Position numbers and translations under genes: made by a program | The notes under the pieces: model-generated | What the model was told of the DNA's origin: nothing | Database searches by the model: none | Seen by the model: the letters and a program-made list of their open reading frames with translations, nothing else | Origin: an uncultured Bacteroides sp. | GTDB taxonomy: Bacteria > Bacteroidota > Bacteroidia > Bacteroidales > Bacteroidaceae | Direction of reading: 5' to 3' | DNA: 64,000 bases | Assembly: GCF_910585845.1 (NCBI RefSeq) | Contig: NZ_CAJUHF010000010.1 | Location: 23,712-87,711, forward strand | Shown here: positions 1 through 8,250 of the stretch, in pieces | How the letters are laid out: each line of letters begins with the position of its first letter | Numbering within the stretch: position 1 is the stretch's first letter

Positions 1-1
1 T

Positions 2-1027
2 ATCCGTAGTTATGATGAAACGGAGGCTGCAGATACATTAAAAACCAATGAATTCTGGGAGCAAATCGAAGAAGATGGAATGACTATCATATTGAGAGGA
101 GACTTTGACTATAAGGTTAACAACAGCATTAAGTTTAATCGTTCTGTAACTTTTAGAACTGCTGCTACTTTAGGAGGTAATGCACGTTTCATCTCAAGTG
201 GAGGAATGCAATGTAATAAAAATGCCAATATAGATAAAATCGTATTTGAAAATGTCGATTTCTACAGCGATGTAGCACTACCTGGAGGAGGAAAAGAAGT
301 AGCTTCTACTGATGACAAAGGATTTGGCGGACGTCAGGTATTCAATGAGAACGGAACAAATTCTACAGTTAAAGAGCTTATTTTCAAAGGTTGCCACATC
401 GAAGGATATCGTGCTATTGTACGTACACAATCTGCCAACGATAACATTAACAACTTACTGTTTGAAAATTGCACTATCAATGGTATTGGTGATCAAGGAA
501 TGGTGACAACAAATAATAAAAAAGCAGACTGGAAAAATATTACTTTCAGAGATTGTACTATTACCAATATAGTAATGTTAGGTGACCTCCGCTCTACAGC
601 AGATCAATTAACCTTAAACATTGAGAATTGTACGTTCTGCTACGCTCCTATGGAAACAACGGCAAATGCAAATACTCCTTTGCTCCGTTGCGATAAAAAT
701 GCAGTTCTGATAAATATCAATAAAACACTCTTCGGACCATCTATGGCTTCAGTAGGAAGTGCAGGTTCTAAAATCAAGACTTATACAGCAGGAACAGCCG
801 GCTCAATCTTCTTAAATGGTAGTGCTGCATTAGTATCTGCAAGTCAAAGTTACAAAACCAATTTCAAATGGACTGAAATAGGCGATAACAAAACAACTTA
901 TCCAATAGACGGCTTGATAGAGTTATCTATGAGTGAAAGCGAATTATGGAATGAACCTTCAAAAGGTGATTATAAAGTCATAGGAAATATCGGTGAATCC
1001 GGTATAGGAGCTTCTAAATGGCAATAA
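2..1027 (+). CDS. C-terminal part of DUF4957/DUF5123-like beta-helix surface protein (5' truncated)
   Basis: The reading frame is open to the left edge, so the gene starts before the window. The visible part has short repeated strands of the pattern IxNLLFENCTI, KNITFRDCTI and LNIENCTF, typical of a right-handed parallel beta-helix like those of pectate lyases. The C-terminus (ESGIGASKWQ) resembles the end of DUF5123 domains. In Bacteroides, DUF4957/DUF5123 proteins are usually outer-surface lipoproteins next to SusC/SusD in pectin loci, and are thought to bind or present pectin. The downstream pectin genes support this. No catalytic residues can be assigned, so binding protein versus lyase is open. 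Assignment to the DUF families is from memory of the family pattern. Confidence 0.65.
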   Translation: MRSYDETEAADTLKTNEFWEQIEEDGMTIILRGDFDYKVNNSIKFNRSVTFRTAATLGGNARFISSGGMQCNKNANIDKIVFENVDFYSDVALPGGGKEVASTDDKGFGGRQVFNENGTNSTVKELIFKGCHIEGYRAIVRTQSANDNINNLLFENCTINGIGDQGMVTTNNKKADWKNITFRDCTITNIVMLGDLRSTADQLTLNIENCTFCYAPMETTANANTPLLRCDKNAVLININKTLFGPSMASVGSAGSKIKTYTAGTAGSIFLNGSAALVSASQSYKTNFKWTEIGDNKTTYPIDGLIELSMSESELWNEPSKGDYKVIGNIGESGIGASKWQ

Positions 1028-1061
1028 TCCATTTATGAATTAAATATCCCCTGAATATGAA

Positions 1062-1101
1062 ATCCCCTCGTTATAGATACTTATAGCGAGGGGATCTTAT
1101 T
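1062..1101 (+). terminator. Rho-independent terminator after the beta-helix gene
   Basis: The arms ATCCCCTCG (1062-1070) and CGAGGGGAT (1087-1095) pair perfectly, with an inner TTATA/TATA pairing, and are followed by the T-rich CTTATTTTAG. It lies 35 bases after the stop codon. Confidence 0.8.
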
Positions 1102-1232
1102 TTAGATAAGAATCACTTAACTTCAGATCAAAGCCATTGCCTATTTTACAGTATCTAAAGTTCATGTTTACACTATCAAATTTTAGCATTAGTATACTTA
1201 GCCCTATATATTATTCGAACATATTATTTTAC

Positions 1233-1342
1233 CCTCACGAAACAAAAAAATCCGTCCCACGAGATGAATAATTTCATTCCACGGGACGGATTTTTTTGTC
1301 CCACGAGACGAATTTGCTCATCTCGTGGGACAAAATTAACGG
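1233..1342. repeat. 22-bp-period degenerate tandem array, 5 units (family cacgggacgaaa)
   Basis: Five consecutive 22-base units begin at 1233, 1255, 1277, 1299 and 1321. The core is TCCCACGAGACGAA or its near palindrome TCTCGTGGGACAAA. It fills the gap between two convergent genes. The same unit family recurs at 58687-58818. The rest of the gap (1102-1232 and 1343-1423) shows nothing recognisable. Confidence 0.9.
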
Positions 1343-1423
1343 TTATGATTGCTGAGTTTCTACTGCCCCAGCCGATATCCTGAATGGCGTAAGCTTTGAG
1401 TTCGGACAAGCGTCCGCACGCGG

Positions 1424-1771
1424 TTACTTCTTCAAGAAATCGGGGCGCATCGGACTGAACGTATCAATCAGTACCCCGGCTTCCAGGCATACGCAGCCAT
1501 GCACCTTGTCCGGAGTCTTAAACAGACAGTCGCCTGCGGATACGACCTTCGTCACTCCATCAATGGTAAACTCAAACTTTCCTTCGGCCACGTACGTACA
1601 TTGGCTCTGATAGTGGTGATGAAGACTACCTACGGCACCTTTCTCAAATACTACTTTCACCATCATCAGCTGGCCGTCATATCCCAAAATCTGGCGCTTT
1701 ACGCCTCCGCCAAGCTCTTCCCAAGGCACATCTTTACTGAATACAAATGATTCGCTTCCTGTTCTTTCCAT
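1424..1771 (-). CDS. kdgF: KdgF-like cupin (unsaturated uronate conversion)
   Basis: A single-domain cupin of 115 residues. Known KdgF proteins (about 110 residues) open 4,5-unsaturated galacturonate from pectin lyases or GH105/GH88 enzymes into the linear keto form. Metal-ligand candidates are His51-His53 and Gln57 in HHHYQSQCTYV, and His91 in TPDKVHG, matching the HxH...Q...H pattern of KdgF. The glycine motifs AEGKFEFTI and SAGDCLFKTP define the two cupin boxes. There is no signal peptide, so it is cytoplasmic. Its position in a pectin cluster with a GH105 hydrolase fits the role. A generic cupin of unknown substrate is the alternative. It ends convergent to the beta-helix gene. Confidence 0.75.
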   Translation of the reverse strand: MERTGSESFVFSKDVPWEELGGGVKRQILGYDGQLMMVKVVFEKGAVGSLHHHYQSQCTYVAEGKFEFTIDGVTKVVSAGDCLFKTPDKVHGCVCLEAGVLIDTFSPMRPDFLKK

Positions 1772-1859
1772 TTTACGATATTAAACTTTTAATTCAAAAC
1801 ACATATATTACGATCGCAACTTAAGTTATTAACCGTTGAGAAAACAAACTTTAGTTGCC

Positions 1860-1961
1860 CGATTTATAATCAATAGTTACTCGAATCATAACCAACAATT
1901 GTCCGATTCATAACCAACAATTGCCTGATTCATAACCAACAATTACCCGATTCATAACCAG
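1860..1961. repeat. 22-bp-period tandem array, 4.6 units
   Basis: Units start at 1860, 1882, 1904, 1926 and 1948, with core GATTCATAACCAACAATT. Spacing is exactly 22 in every step. It lies between the start of the cupin gene and the end of the regulator gene. Unit sequence is unrelated to the array at 1233. Confidence 0.92.
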
Positions 1962-1995
1962 CCCTCTACGCTATACCGGAAAAATGCGGCCGGCA

Positions 1996-4900
1996 CTACC
2001 CTCTCCGCACGGTCTTATCCCTGTACTCCGTCGGGGTCATGCCCATCTTCTGCTTGAAGCACTTGCTGAAGTAACGTGGGTCGTTGATGCCTACCATATA
2101 CGCTATCTGCGTCATGGAGAACTCGCCCGTCTCTATCAGCTGGACCGCACGGTTTATGCGCATCTCCTTGATGAACTCAATGGGCGCCAATCCCGTCAGC
2201 GTCTTCAGTTTCTTGAAGAAGACAGAGCGGCTGACAGCCAGCTCCTGTACCAGGTCATCCACCACCAGGTCACCGTTGTCCATGTTTTTCTCCATCAGTT
2301 CCACCAGTTTGTCCATGAACTTGCGGTCATTGAGCGACATCTCCGGAGCCTTCTCCTCCACAGCTTCCGATGCGGACTCGGTGGCGGAGTTTCCCGCCAA
2401 GAGATTGTCACGATAGATGGCCTGCAACTTCTGGCGTTGGGTAAGCAGGTTCTTTACGCGCGCCTTCAGATAGGTGGCGCTGAAGGGTTTCGTTATATAG
2501 TCATCGGCACCATATTCCAATCCTTCCAACTTGCTTTCGATGGAGGTCTTGGCAGTCAGCAGGACAATGGGGATATGGCTGGTGGTCATGTCCGAACGCA
2601 GTTCGCGGGTCATGGAGATACCGTCTTTTTTGGGCATCATGACGTCGCTGATGATGATGTCCGGCAGGAACTTCAAAGCCTTGCTCCAGCCCTGCATGCC
2701 GTCCACGGCTTCCACGATCCGGTATTCGGCGGCAAAGATGCTGCGCAAGAAGAGGCGGAGTTCCGAATTGTCTTCCACCAGAAGCATAGTTCTTTGAGGA
2801 GCGGATGCACTTCCGGCTTCATTAGGGGTGGTTCCGGCTTTGTCAGAGGCGGTTCCGGCTTCATCAGGAGTACTACTGCCGGCTTCGTCCGGAGCGGTTC
2901 CGGCGTCCGATGGGAGCGGTTCTCCGTTGACGGCATCGGGCATCTGCTTCATCACCTCCATGCCTGCGGTCGTGTCGTCCTGCAAGAATTCCACTGTTTC
3001 GTCGTAGTGCTCCTTTCCTCTTTGGAAATCGACTTTGAAGCAACTGCCCTCACCCAGCTTACTATCTACCGTGATGACAGCCTTGTGCATTTCGACCAAC
3101 TCCTTCACCAAAGACAGGCCGATGCCCGTGCTCGACTGATTGAACAGGTTTCGGTCCACCAGGTTCTCAAAGCGGACAAACAACGACTTCTTCTTGTTCT
3201 CGGCGATGCCTATCCCCTGGTCTTCCACGCCGACGGAGACGGTCTTCTCGTCTTCGCGGACAAAGACGGTGATGATCTTTCCGTTCGGGGTGTACTTGAA
3301 GGCGTTGGAAAGCAGGTTGAACACAATCTTCTCAAACTTGTCCACGTCCACCCAAAGGAACAGTTCGTCTTTTTCCGTCTCGAACAGGAAGTCTATCTGA
3401 TGCTCTTCGGCTACCGACTCGAAGTTGGTCATGATTTTGCGGGTGAAGGCCACGACATTGATCCGCTGTACCTGCATCTTCATCTTCCGGTTCTGAATCT
3501 TGCGGAAGTCCAGGATCTGGTTGATAAGCCTCAGCATGCGGTTCGTGTTCCGCTCCACGACCTGCAGCTGCTCGCGGGTGTCGTCAGGGAGTTTGGCGTT
3601 CTTCAGGACATACTCCACGGGGCCGGCAATCAGGGTGAGCGGGGTGCGCAGTTCGTGGGAGATGTCGGTAAAGAAGCGCAACTTCATGTTTGTCAGTTGT
3701 TGCTCGACCGACACTTCGTGCTTCAGGCGGTAAATGGTAAACAGGATATATACGGCTGCCACGATAATCATGATGAAGAAAAGGGCATACAGGAAGTAGG
3801 CGAACGGAGTCTCCCAGAAAGAGGGCAGGATCTCGATGTCGAGCATGCGCGTGTTTTCGGTCCAGACGCCGTTTCCGTTGGTGGAACGTACCTTGAAGAC
3901 GTAGTGTCCTTTCGGCAGGTTGGTGTAGGTGGCGGTGCGCTGCTTGCCTACGGCGTTCCAGTCCTTCTCGAAACCCTCCAGCGTATAGGCATACTGGATT
4001 TCGGCAGGGGCGGAATAATCGAGGGCGGCAAACTGTATCGTGAAGATATTCTCCTTGTGCGACAAGACCAGCCGTTCCGTGTCGTCCAAGGTTTGGCTCA
4101 GCACGGAGCGCCCGCCGAGCAGGACGTCCTTGTTGGCTATCAGCAGTTTGGTAAGCACGATGGGGGGCACATAGTCGCTCTTGGAGATGGAGTCGGGGTT
4201 GAAGCTGAGGATGCCCGTGCTGGCTCCGAAGAGGATATTGCCCGAAGCGGTATACTCCGAGGCTGCCTCGCTGAATCGTGTCCGGAAGAAGACCTCCTTG
4301 TCGGCATAGTTCTCAAACCGCTCTTGGGAGGGGATGAACTTGCTGATCCCGTTTTCGGAGCTCATCCAGAGGTTTCCGTTCCTGTCCTCGCGTATGGAGA
4401 GCAGGATGTCGGAGGGAAGCCCGTCGGAGACGGTATAGGACTTGAACGAGGCGTTTCCTTCTTCGTCCAGCGACGTCAGTTTGTTCAGTCCGCCGCCGAA
4501 GGTGGCGATGAAAAGGTCGCCGCTGCGGGTGGATATGATCCAGTGCACGTCGTTGTTGCTCAGGCTGTGTTCATTGTCCGGGATGCGGAGGAAGTGGCGG
4601 AACTTCACGTCTTCGGGACTCTCGAAGCGCTCGTCAATCATCAGCGCGCCAACGGTGGTGCCGATCCAAAGGTGTCCCTGACGGTCGCCCGTGATGAAGC
4701 GTGCCTTCGAGCATTGGTCGATGGGGTAGCCTTTGAGGTTATTCCGATGGTTGACGAAGCGGGGGGAGCCGTCCGCATCGGGCGACATGTAGTTTATGCC
4801 GCCGGCAAAGGTGGCGATCCAGATGCGACCTTGGCTGTCTTCGTAGACGCAGTAGACGTTGTCGTCGCTCAGGCTGTAGATGTCCTCTTCCCGGTGCCGG

Positions 4901-6519
4901 TAGCGGGTGAGCTTGTAGCGGTAGGGGATGGGGGTCTTTTCGGCCTTCACCAGTCCGTCGCCTTTGGTGGCGATCCAGAGGTTCTGCCTGCTGTCTTGCA
5001 GGATGAAGTATACGTTGCCACACATCGGGAGTCCGTTTTGCGACACGGTGCCCGTCTCGGTCAGGTAGCCTTTGTAGGCACGGTTCTTGTCGTAGAGCCG
5101 CAGTTTGCCATCCTTGAGGCCTACCCACAGGTTGAGGTCGGCGTCTTCGCAGATGGCACGTACTTCGTTGCTCAGCGATTCGTAGTCGAGCGACGCAGGA
5201 GTGATTACCCTGAACTGTGAGGTGTGGAACGTGATCTTCTCCAGCCCTTTGGAGTGTGTGGACATCCAGAGGTTTCCCTGGCTGTCGGAGAAGGCGGAGT
5301 GAATCTTGTTGGAGAAGCGCCAAGTGTGCCCTTCCAGGCTATTGTGGAAGGGGCGCAGGGTGTTGCTCCCACGGTCGAAGTAGGAGAAGCCGCCGCCGTA
5401 GGGATGTACCCACAGCCTGCCGCCGATGTCTTCGTGGATATGGAAGGCGGGGCGCGAGCGGTCGGTGCTGGTTGCTTCTACGACGATGCTTTCGCGCTTC
5501 AGCACGCGGGTGCAGGGGTTGAAGTGGACGACCGAGCCCGGAGTGTACTGCTCAAACCAGACCTCGGATGCCTTGTCTACATAGACCGAACGGATGGGCG
5601 CCTTCGGGAAGAGGGAGGCAGGAAAGTGTTCCGTCGCTGCCGTGGCGGGGCGATGGGAGAAGAAGCCATCGGTGGCGGTGGTGAACAGCAGTTCGCCGCT
5701 GCCTACGCTGTCGATGGAGACTACGGGCGAGGAGGCATCCAGGTTGAGGAGCGTGAATTGCCCGTTCTGCTTCTGGTAGCGCCAGACACGGCCGTTGCCG
5801 GAACCGAAGAGTATCTCCTCGTCCCGCTCCAGGCAGGAGTAGAAGGCCTGGCTGCTCTTCTCGCCTCGCTCGGCGGCTTCCGAGAAGTAGAAGACTGGGG
5901 GCGACTTGCCGGGCGAAAGCATGCCCAGCCCGTTATCGGACAAGATCCATTCATTTCCCAGGCGGTCTTCGTAGACATGCGAGACGCAGGCGGCTGCCGT
6001 CTGTCCTGTCTGAGGGGGGAAGCTTTGCGCGCGCAGGCGATGGCTGCGGGGATCGGTCAGGACGCGGACGGCGCCTTCTTTCTCCGACAGGAGCCAGACG
6101 CTTCCGCCCGGGAGGACTTTTATCTTCGTCACGTTCGTGGCGGAGGCTGTTCCGTCTTCTCCCGTCACCTCTTCGAAGGTCTCCGTGCGCGGGTCGAAAC
6201 GGTAGGCGTGGTTGTCGTAGGTCTGCAACCAGAGGAAGCCGTAGCGATCCTCCGTCATGTAGTCCACGCGGTTATGACTCAGCACGAGGCCGTTATCGAG
6301 CCTTGCCTTGTAGGGTTTGAATGAATATCCGTCGAACTTGTTGATGCCGTCCCACGTGGCAAACCACATGTTGCCTTTGTGGTCTTGCAGGATACTCATG
6401 ACCGTATTTTGAGAGAGACCGTCTTCCGACGAGTAGTGGGTGAACAAGCAGTCCGGCTGCGCCTTTGCTGCCACTGCACACATCATACCGACGATTAGAT
6501 AGAAGATATATTTTATCAT
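1996..6519 (-). CDS. Hybrid two-component system sensor/regulator (SusRS/HTCS family)
   Basis: A 1507-residue single-polypeptide sensor and transcription factor. From the N-terminus: signal peptide (MIKYIFYLIVGMMCAVAAKA), about 14 Reg_prop beta-propeller repeats (for example DRQGHLWIGT, DRNGNLWMSS), a Y_Y_Y domain, a transmembrane helix near 915, HisKA with DISHELRTP (His near 955), HATPase_c with NLLSNAFKYTPNG near 1070, a receiver with DIIISDVMMP (Asp near 1290) and a C-terminal AraC helix-turn-helix. HTCS proteins bind periplasmic oligosaccharides and switch on their PUL, here presumably pectin fragments. The start at 6519 was chosen over 6561 because it begins the signal peptide and follows a TATCTTTA -7-like element. 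An unusual repetitive linker precedes the receiver. Confidence 0.95.
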   Translation of the reverse strand: MIKYIFYLIVGMMCAVAAKAQPDCLFTHYSSEDGLSQNTVMSILQDHKGNMWFATWDGINKFDGYSFKPYKARLDNGLVLSHNRVDYMTEDRYGFLWLQTYDNHAYRFDPRTETFEEVTGEDGTASATNVTKIKVLPGGSVWLLSEKEGAVRVLTDPRSHRLRAQSFPPQTGQTAAACVSHVYEDRLGNEWILSDNGLGMLSPGKSPPVFYFSEAAERGEKSSQAFYSCLERDEEILFGSGNGRVWRYQKQNGQFTLLNLDASSPVVSIDSVGSGELLFTTATDGFFSHRPATAATEHFPASLFPKAPIRSVYVDKASEVWFEQYTPGSVVHFNPCTRVLKRESIVVEATSTDRSRPAFHIHEDIGGRLWVHPYGGGFSYFDRGSNTLRPFHNSLEGHTWRFSNKIHSAFSDSQGNLWMSTHSKGLEKITFHTSQFRVITPASLDYESLSNEVRAICEDADLNLWVGLKDGKLRLYDKNRAYKGYLTETGTVSQNGLPMCGNVYFILQDSRQNLWIATKGDGLVKAEKTPIPYRYKLTRYRHREEDIYSLSDDNVYCVYEDSQGRIWIATFAGGINYMSPDADGSPRFVNHRNNLKGYPIDQCSKARFITGDRQGHLWIGTTVGALMIDERFESPEDVKFRHFLRIPDNEHSLSNNDVHWIISTRSGDLFIATFGGGLNKLTSLDEEGNASFKSYTVSDGLPSDILLSIREDRNGNLWMSSENGISKFIPSQERFENYADKEVFFRTRFSEAASEYTASGNILFGASTGILSFNPDSISKSDYVPPIVLTKLLIANKDVLLGGRSVLSQTLDDTERLVLSHKENIFTIQFAALDYSAPAEIQYAYTLEGFEKDWNAVGKQRTATYTNLPKGHYVFKVRSTNGNGVWTENTRMLDIEILPSFWETPFAYFLYALFFIMIIVAAVYILFTIYRLKHEVSVEQQLTNMKLRFFTDISHELRTPLTLIAGPVEYVLKNAKLPDDTREQLQVVERNTNRMLRLINQILDFRKIQNRKMKMQVQRINVVAFTRKIMTNFESVAEEHQIDFLFETEKDELFLWVDVDKFEKIVFNLLSNAFKYTPNGKIITVFVREDEKTVSVGVEDQGIGIAENKKKSLFVRFENLVDRNLFNQSSTGIGLSLVKELVEMHKAVITVDSKLGEGSCFKVDFQRGKEHYDETVEFLQDDTTAGMEVMKQMPDAVNGEPLPSDAGTAPDEAGSSTPDEAGTASDKAGTTPNEAGSASAPQRTMLLVEDNSELRLFLRSIFAAEYRIVEAVDGMQGWSKALKFLPDIIISDVMMPKKDGISMTRELRSDMTTSHIPIVLLTAKTSIESKLEGLEYGADDYITKPFSATYLKARVKNLLTQRQKLQAIYRDNLLAGNSATESASEAVEEKAPEMSLNDRKFMDKLVELMEKNMDNGDLVVDDLVQELAVSRSVFFKKLKTLTGLAPIEFIKEMRINRAVQLIETGEFSMTQIAYMVGINDPRYFSKCFKQKMGMTPTEYRDKTVRRG
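2811..2919 (-). repeat. In-frame 21-bp repeat encoding the HTCS linker
   Basis: Units of 21 bases begin at 2811, 2832, 2877 and 2898, with one 24-base unit at 2853. They encode about five copies of a heptad like PDEAGTA or PNEAGSA, roughly residues 1200-1236, between the ATPase domain and the receiver. The repeat keeps the frame. It probably forms a flexible spacer whose length could vary between strains. Confidence 0.85.
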
Positions 6520-6539
6520 AGCATGCCTATTCTGTGCGG

Positions 6540-6547
6540 TAAAGATA
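6540..6547 (-). promoter_or_regulatory. Putative -7 element of the HTCS gene
   Basis: The minus strand reads TATCTTTA, one base off the Bacteroides TAnnTTTG, about 20 bases before the chosen start codon. No clear -33 TTTG is seen. Confidence 0.4.
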
Positions 6548-6569
6548 GTGAATTCAGGCAAAAATCCAT

Positions 6570-6577
6570 TACCTTTG
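6570..6577 (+). promoter_or_regulatory. -7 element of the esterase gene
   Basis: TACCTTTG matches TAnnTTTG exactly. Transcription would start near 6584, which favours the start codon at 6603 over the ATG at 6594. Confidence 0.55.
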
Positions 6578-6602
6578 TCTATATTTTAACTGCATGGAAG
6601 CT

Positions 6603-7757
6603 ATGAAACGTATTACAATCATTCTTTTTGCGATTCTTACCGTACACATTTCTGCTCTTGCACAGGCGGATACTGCCGTCTATGGCGTGGTCAAGAACAT
6701 GCCCCTCTTCTATGGGCAGTTGAAGCAGCAGCTCACTTATCCGATGGCATGGGGAAAGGCTCCCGTGCGCAAGTTCGGCAAATGGCGCGCGCAGGCGCGC
6801 GGGGTCTTGATGGAATGCATGCAGATGGTTCCGCCCGCTCCCGAGGTGTACGAGATGGAGGTGGTGGATACGGAGCAGCGCGAGGGGTATGAGGCGCGGA
6901 AGATATGGTTCAACGTCTCGGCGTGGTGCCGCATTCCTGCCTACCTGCTGGTGCCGGAGGGGGAAGGGCCTTTTCCGGCTGTGGTGATGCTGCACGACCA
7001 CGGCGCGCACTTCACGATCGGGAAGGAGAAAATGGTGCGCCCCTTCGGCGTGTCGGACGAGGTGATGGCGGATGCCGACAAGTGGGCGGTGGGATGCTAC
7101 GACGGGCAGTATGCGGGCGACTACTTTGCCGCGCACGGGTATGTGGTGCTCTCTATCGACGCCCTGTTCTGGGGAGAACGCGGTAGGAAGGAGGGCGCGG
7201 ACTATAACGGGCAGCAGGCTTTGGCTTGCAATTTCCTGCAAATGGGGGCTTCGTGGGGCGCTCTCATCAACATGGACGACGTGAGGAGTGCCGAATTCCT
7301 GGGCTCTCTTCCGTTCGTGGACAAGGAGCGTGTGGGATGCCTCGGTTTCTCGATGGGCGCCTATCGTTCGTGGATGCTTTCGGCCATCACCGACTGCATC
7401 AAGGCTTCTGCCTCCATCTGCTGGATGAACACGACCGACGAGCTGATGTCGCTGACGAACAATCAGAACAAGGGTGGCTCGGCATACTCCATGCTGATTC
7501 CGAACCTGCGGCGCTATCTGGACTATCCGCACACGGCGAGCATCGCGTGCCCCAAGCCTACGCTGTTCTTCAACGGCAGGCGCGACAAGCTGTTTCCGGT
7601 CGGAGGGGTGGAAGCGGCGTACGGCATCATGCAGGATGTATGGCAAAGCCAGCATGCTGCCGACCGACTGGTGACGAAGCTCTGGGACGAGAAGCATTTC
7701 TTCAGCAAGGCGATGCAGCGGGAGGTGCTGGAGTTCTTCGACAAGTGGCTGAAGTAG
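6603..7757 (+). CDS. Secreted alpha/beta-hydrolase esterase (dienelactone hydrolase/acetyl-esterase-like)
   Basis: A 384-residue protein with a signal peptide (MKRITIILFAILTVHISALA). It has an alpha/beta-hydrolase fold: oxyanion region VVMLHDHGAH, nucleophile elbow GCLGFSMGAY (Ser near 250), acid GRRDKLFP (Asp near 328) and the His of DEKHFF near 364. The long insert before the nucleophile resembles Abhydrolase_7-type esterases found in pectin and rhamnogalacturonan loci. By context it probably removes ester groups (acetyl or other) from pectic oligosaccharides in the periplasm, but the substrate cannot be read from sequence. It is divergent from the HTCS gene with a short shared promoter region. 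Confidence 0.75.
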   Translation: MKRITIILFAILTVHISALAQADTAVYGVVKNMPLFYGQLKQQLTYPMAWGKAPVRKFGKWRAQARGVLMECMQMVPPAPEVYEMEVVDTEQREGYEARKIWFNVSAWCRIPAYLLVPEGEGPFPAVVMLHDHGAHFTIGKEKMVRPFGVSDEVMADADKWAVGCYDGQYAGDYFAAHGYVVLSIDALFWGERGRKEGADYNGQQALACNFLQMGASWGALINMDDVRSAEFLGSLPFVDKERVGCLGFSMGAYRSWMLSAITDCIKASASICWMNTTDELMSLTNNQNKGGSAYSMLIPNLRRYLDYPHTASIACPKPTLFFNGRRDKLFPVGGVEAAYGIMQDVWQSQHAADRLVTKLWDEKHFFSKAMQREVLEFFDKWLK

Positions 7758-7823
7758 CGGTGCGGCGGGCGAAAACGCAGGCCCGGACAGGGGGGTACGG
7801 ATGTACGGACAGAGGTGTCCGGG
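7758..7823. repeat. 22-bp-period tandem repeat, 2-3 units, at the head of a dispersed element
   Basis: Two clear units (7780-7801 and 7802-7823) share CGGACAG-GG-GT-CGG, and a weaker one (7758-7779) precedes them. It directly abuts dispersed element copy 1. Confidence 0.6.
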
Positions 7824-7837
7824 CTTAGGGCGGAAAA

Positions 7838-8075
7838 GCGGTTCACGGAAACCGATTATGGTTGGGCTGTTTTTTCGATGGTTTTCCAACGGTTTTTCGA
7901 TGTTTTTTCGCCACTCTGCCTTCGTCGTACCTTCGTCGTACCTTCGTTCCTAAGAACTGGCGTTAAAACGGCGGTACATTGGCGGCGTATTGGCGGCACA
8001 TTGGCGCCGAAATGTCAACGTACGTTAATCGGTGTTTTTCCGCCCCGTTATAGTTGCATTGTTGGATTCGCATGT
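7838..8075 (+). repeat. Dispersed ~240-bp intergenic element, copy 1
   Basis: Aligns along its length with 23654-23891 (same strand) and 53599-53823 (opposite strand). Shared landmarks in order: CGGTTCACGGAAA, TTTTTCGCCACTCTGCCTTCG, GTTCCTAAGAA, TGGCGTTAAAACGGCG, GTCAACGTACGTTAATC, TTTTTCCGCCCCGTTATAG and TTGCATTGTTGGATT. No open reading frame is conserved among the copies. Confidence 0.85.
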
Positions 8076-8096
8076 ACATGACGGAGCTATATTCCG

Positions 8097-8250
8097 TGGG
8101 GCTGCAGGTAGAAAATTTGCAGTTCCGCGGTTAGTAATTCGCAGTTCTGCGGTTAATAATCCGCTGTTCTGCAGCCCGCGATTCATAGCTCCGCGGTTCG
8201 CAACAGGTAGTTTAACGGTACGTAATCCGTAGTTTAGCGGTTCGCGACGT
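8097..8250. repeat. 22-bp-period tandem array, 7 units
   Basis: Units start every 22 bases from 8097 to 8229, with core GCAGTTCCGCGGTTAGTAAT in the clearest ones. The last unit runs over the stop codon of the CE12-CE8 gene (stop at 8234-8236), so the array supplies its final codons. Confidence 0.88.

Noticed and set aside
1224..1409. 61-codon minus-strand frame
   Set aside because: Lies almost wholly in the 22-bp array and has no ribosome binding site or conserved motif.
1984..5220. Long plus-strand frame (1078 codons) opposite the HTCS gene
   Set aside because: It is the antisense shadow of a clear multi-domain regulator, with low-complexity His/Gln/Leu composition and no domain.
6579..7889. 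Minus-strand 436-codon frame opposite the esterase gene
   Set aside because: Shadow frame rich in His, Arg and Pro, with the real signal peptide and catalytic triad on the plus strand.
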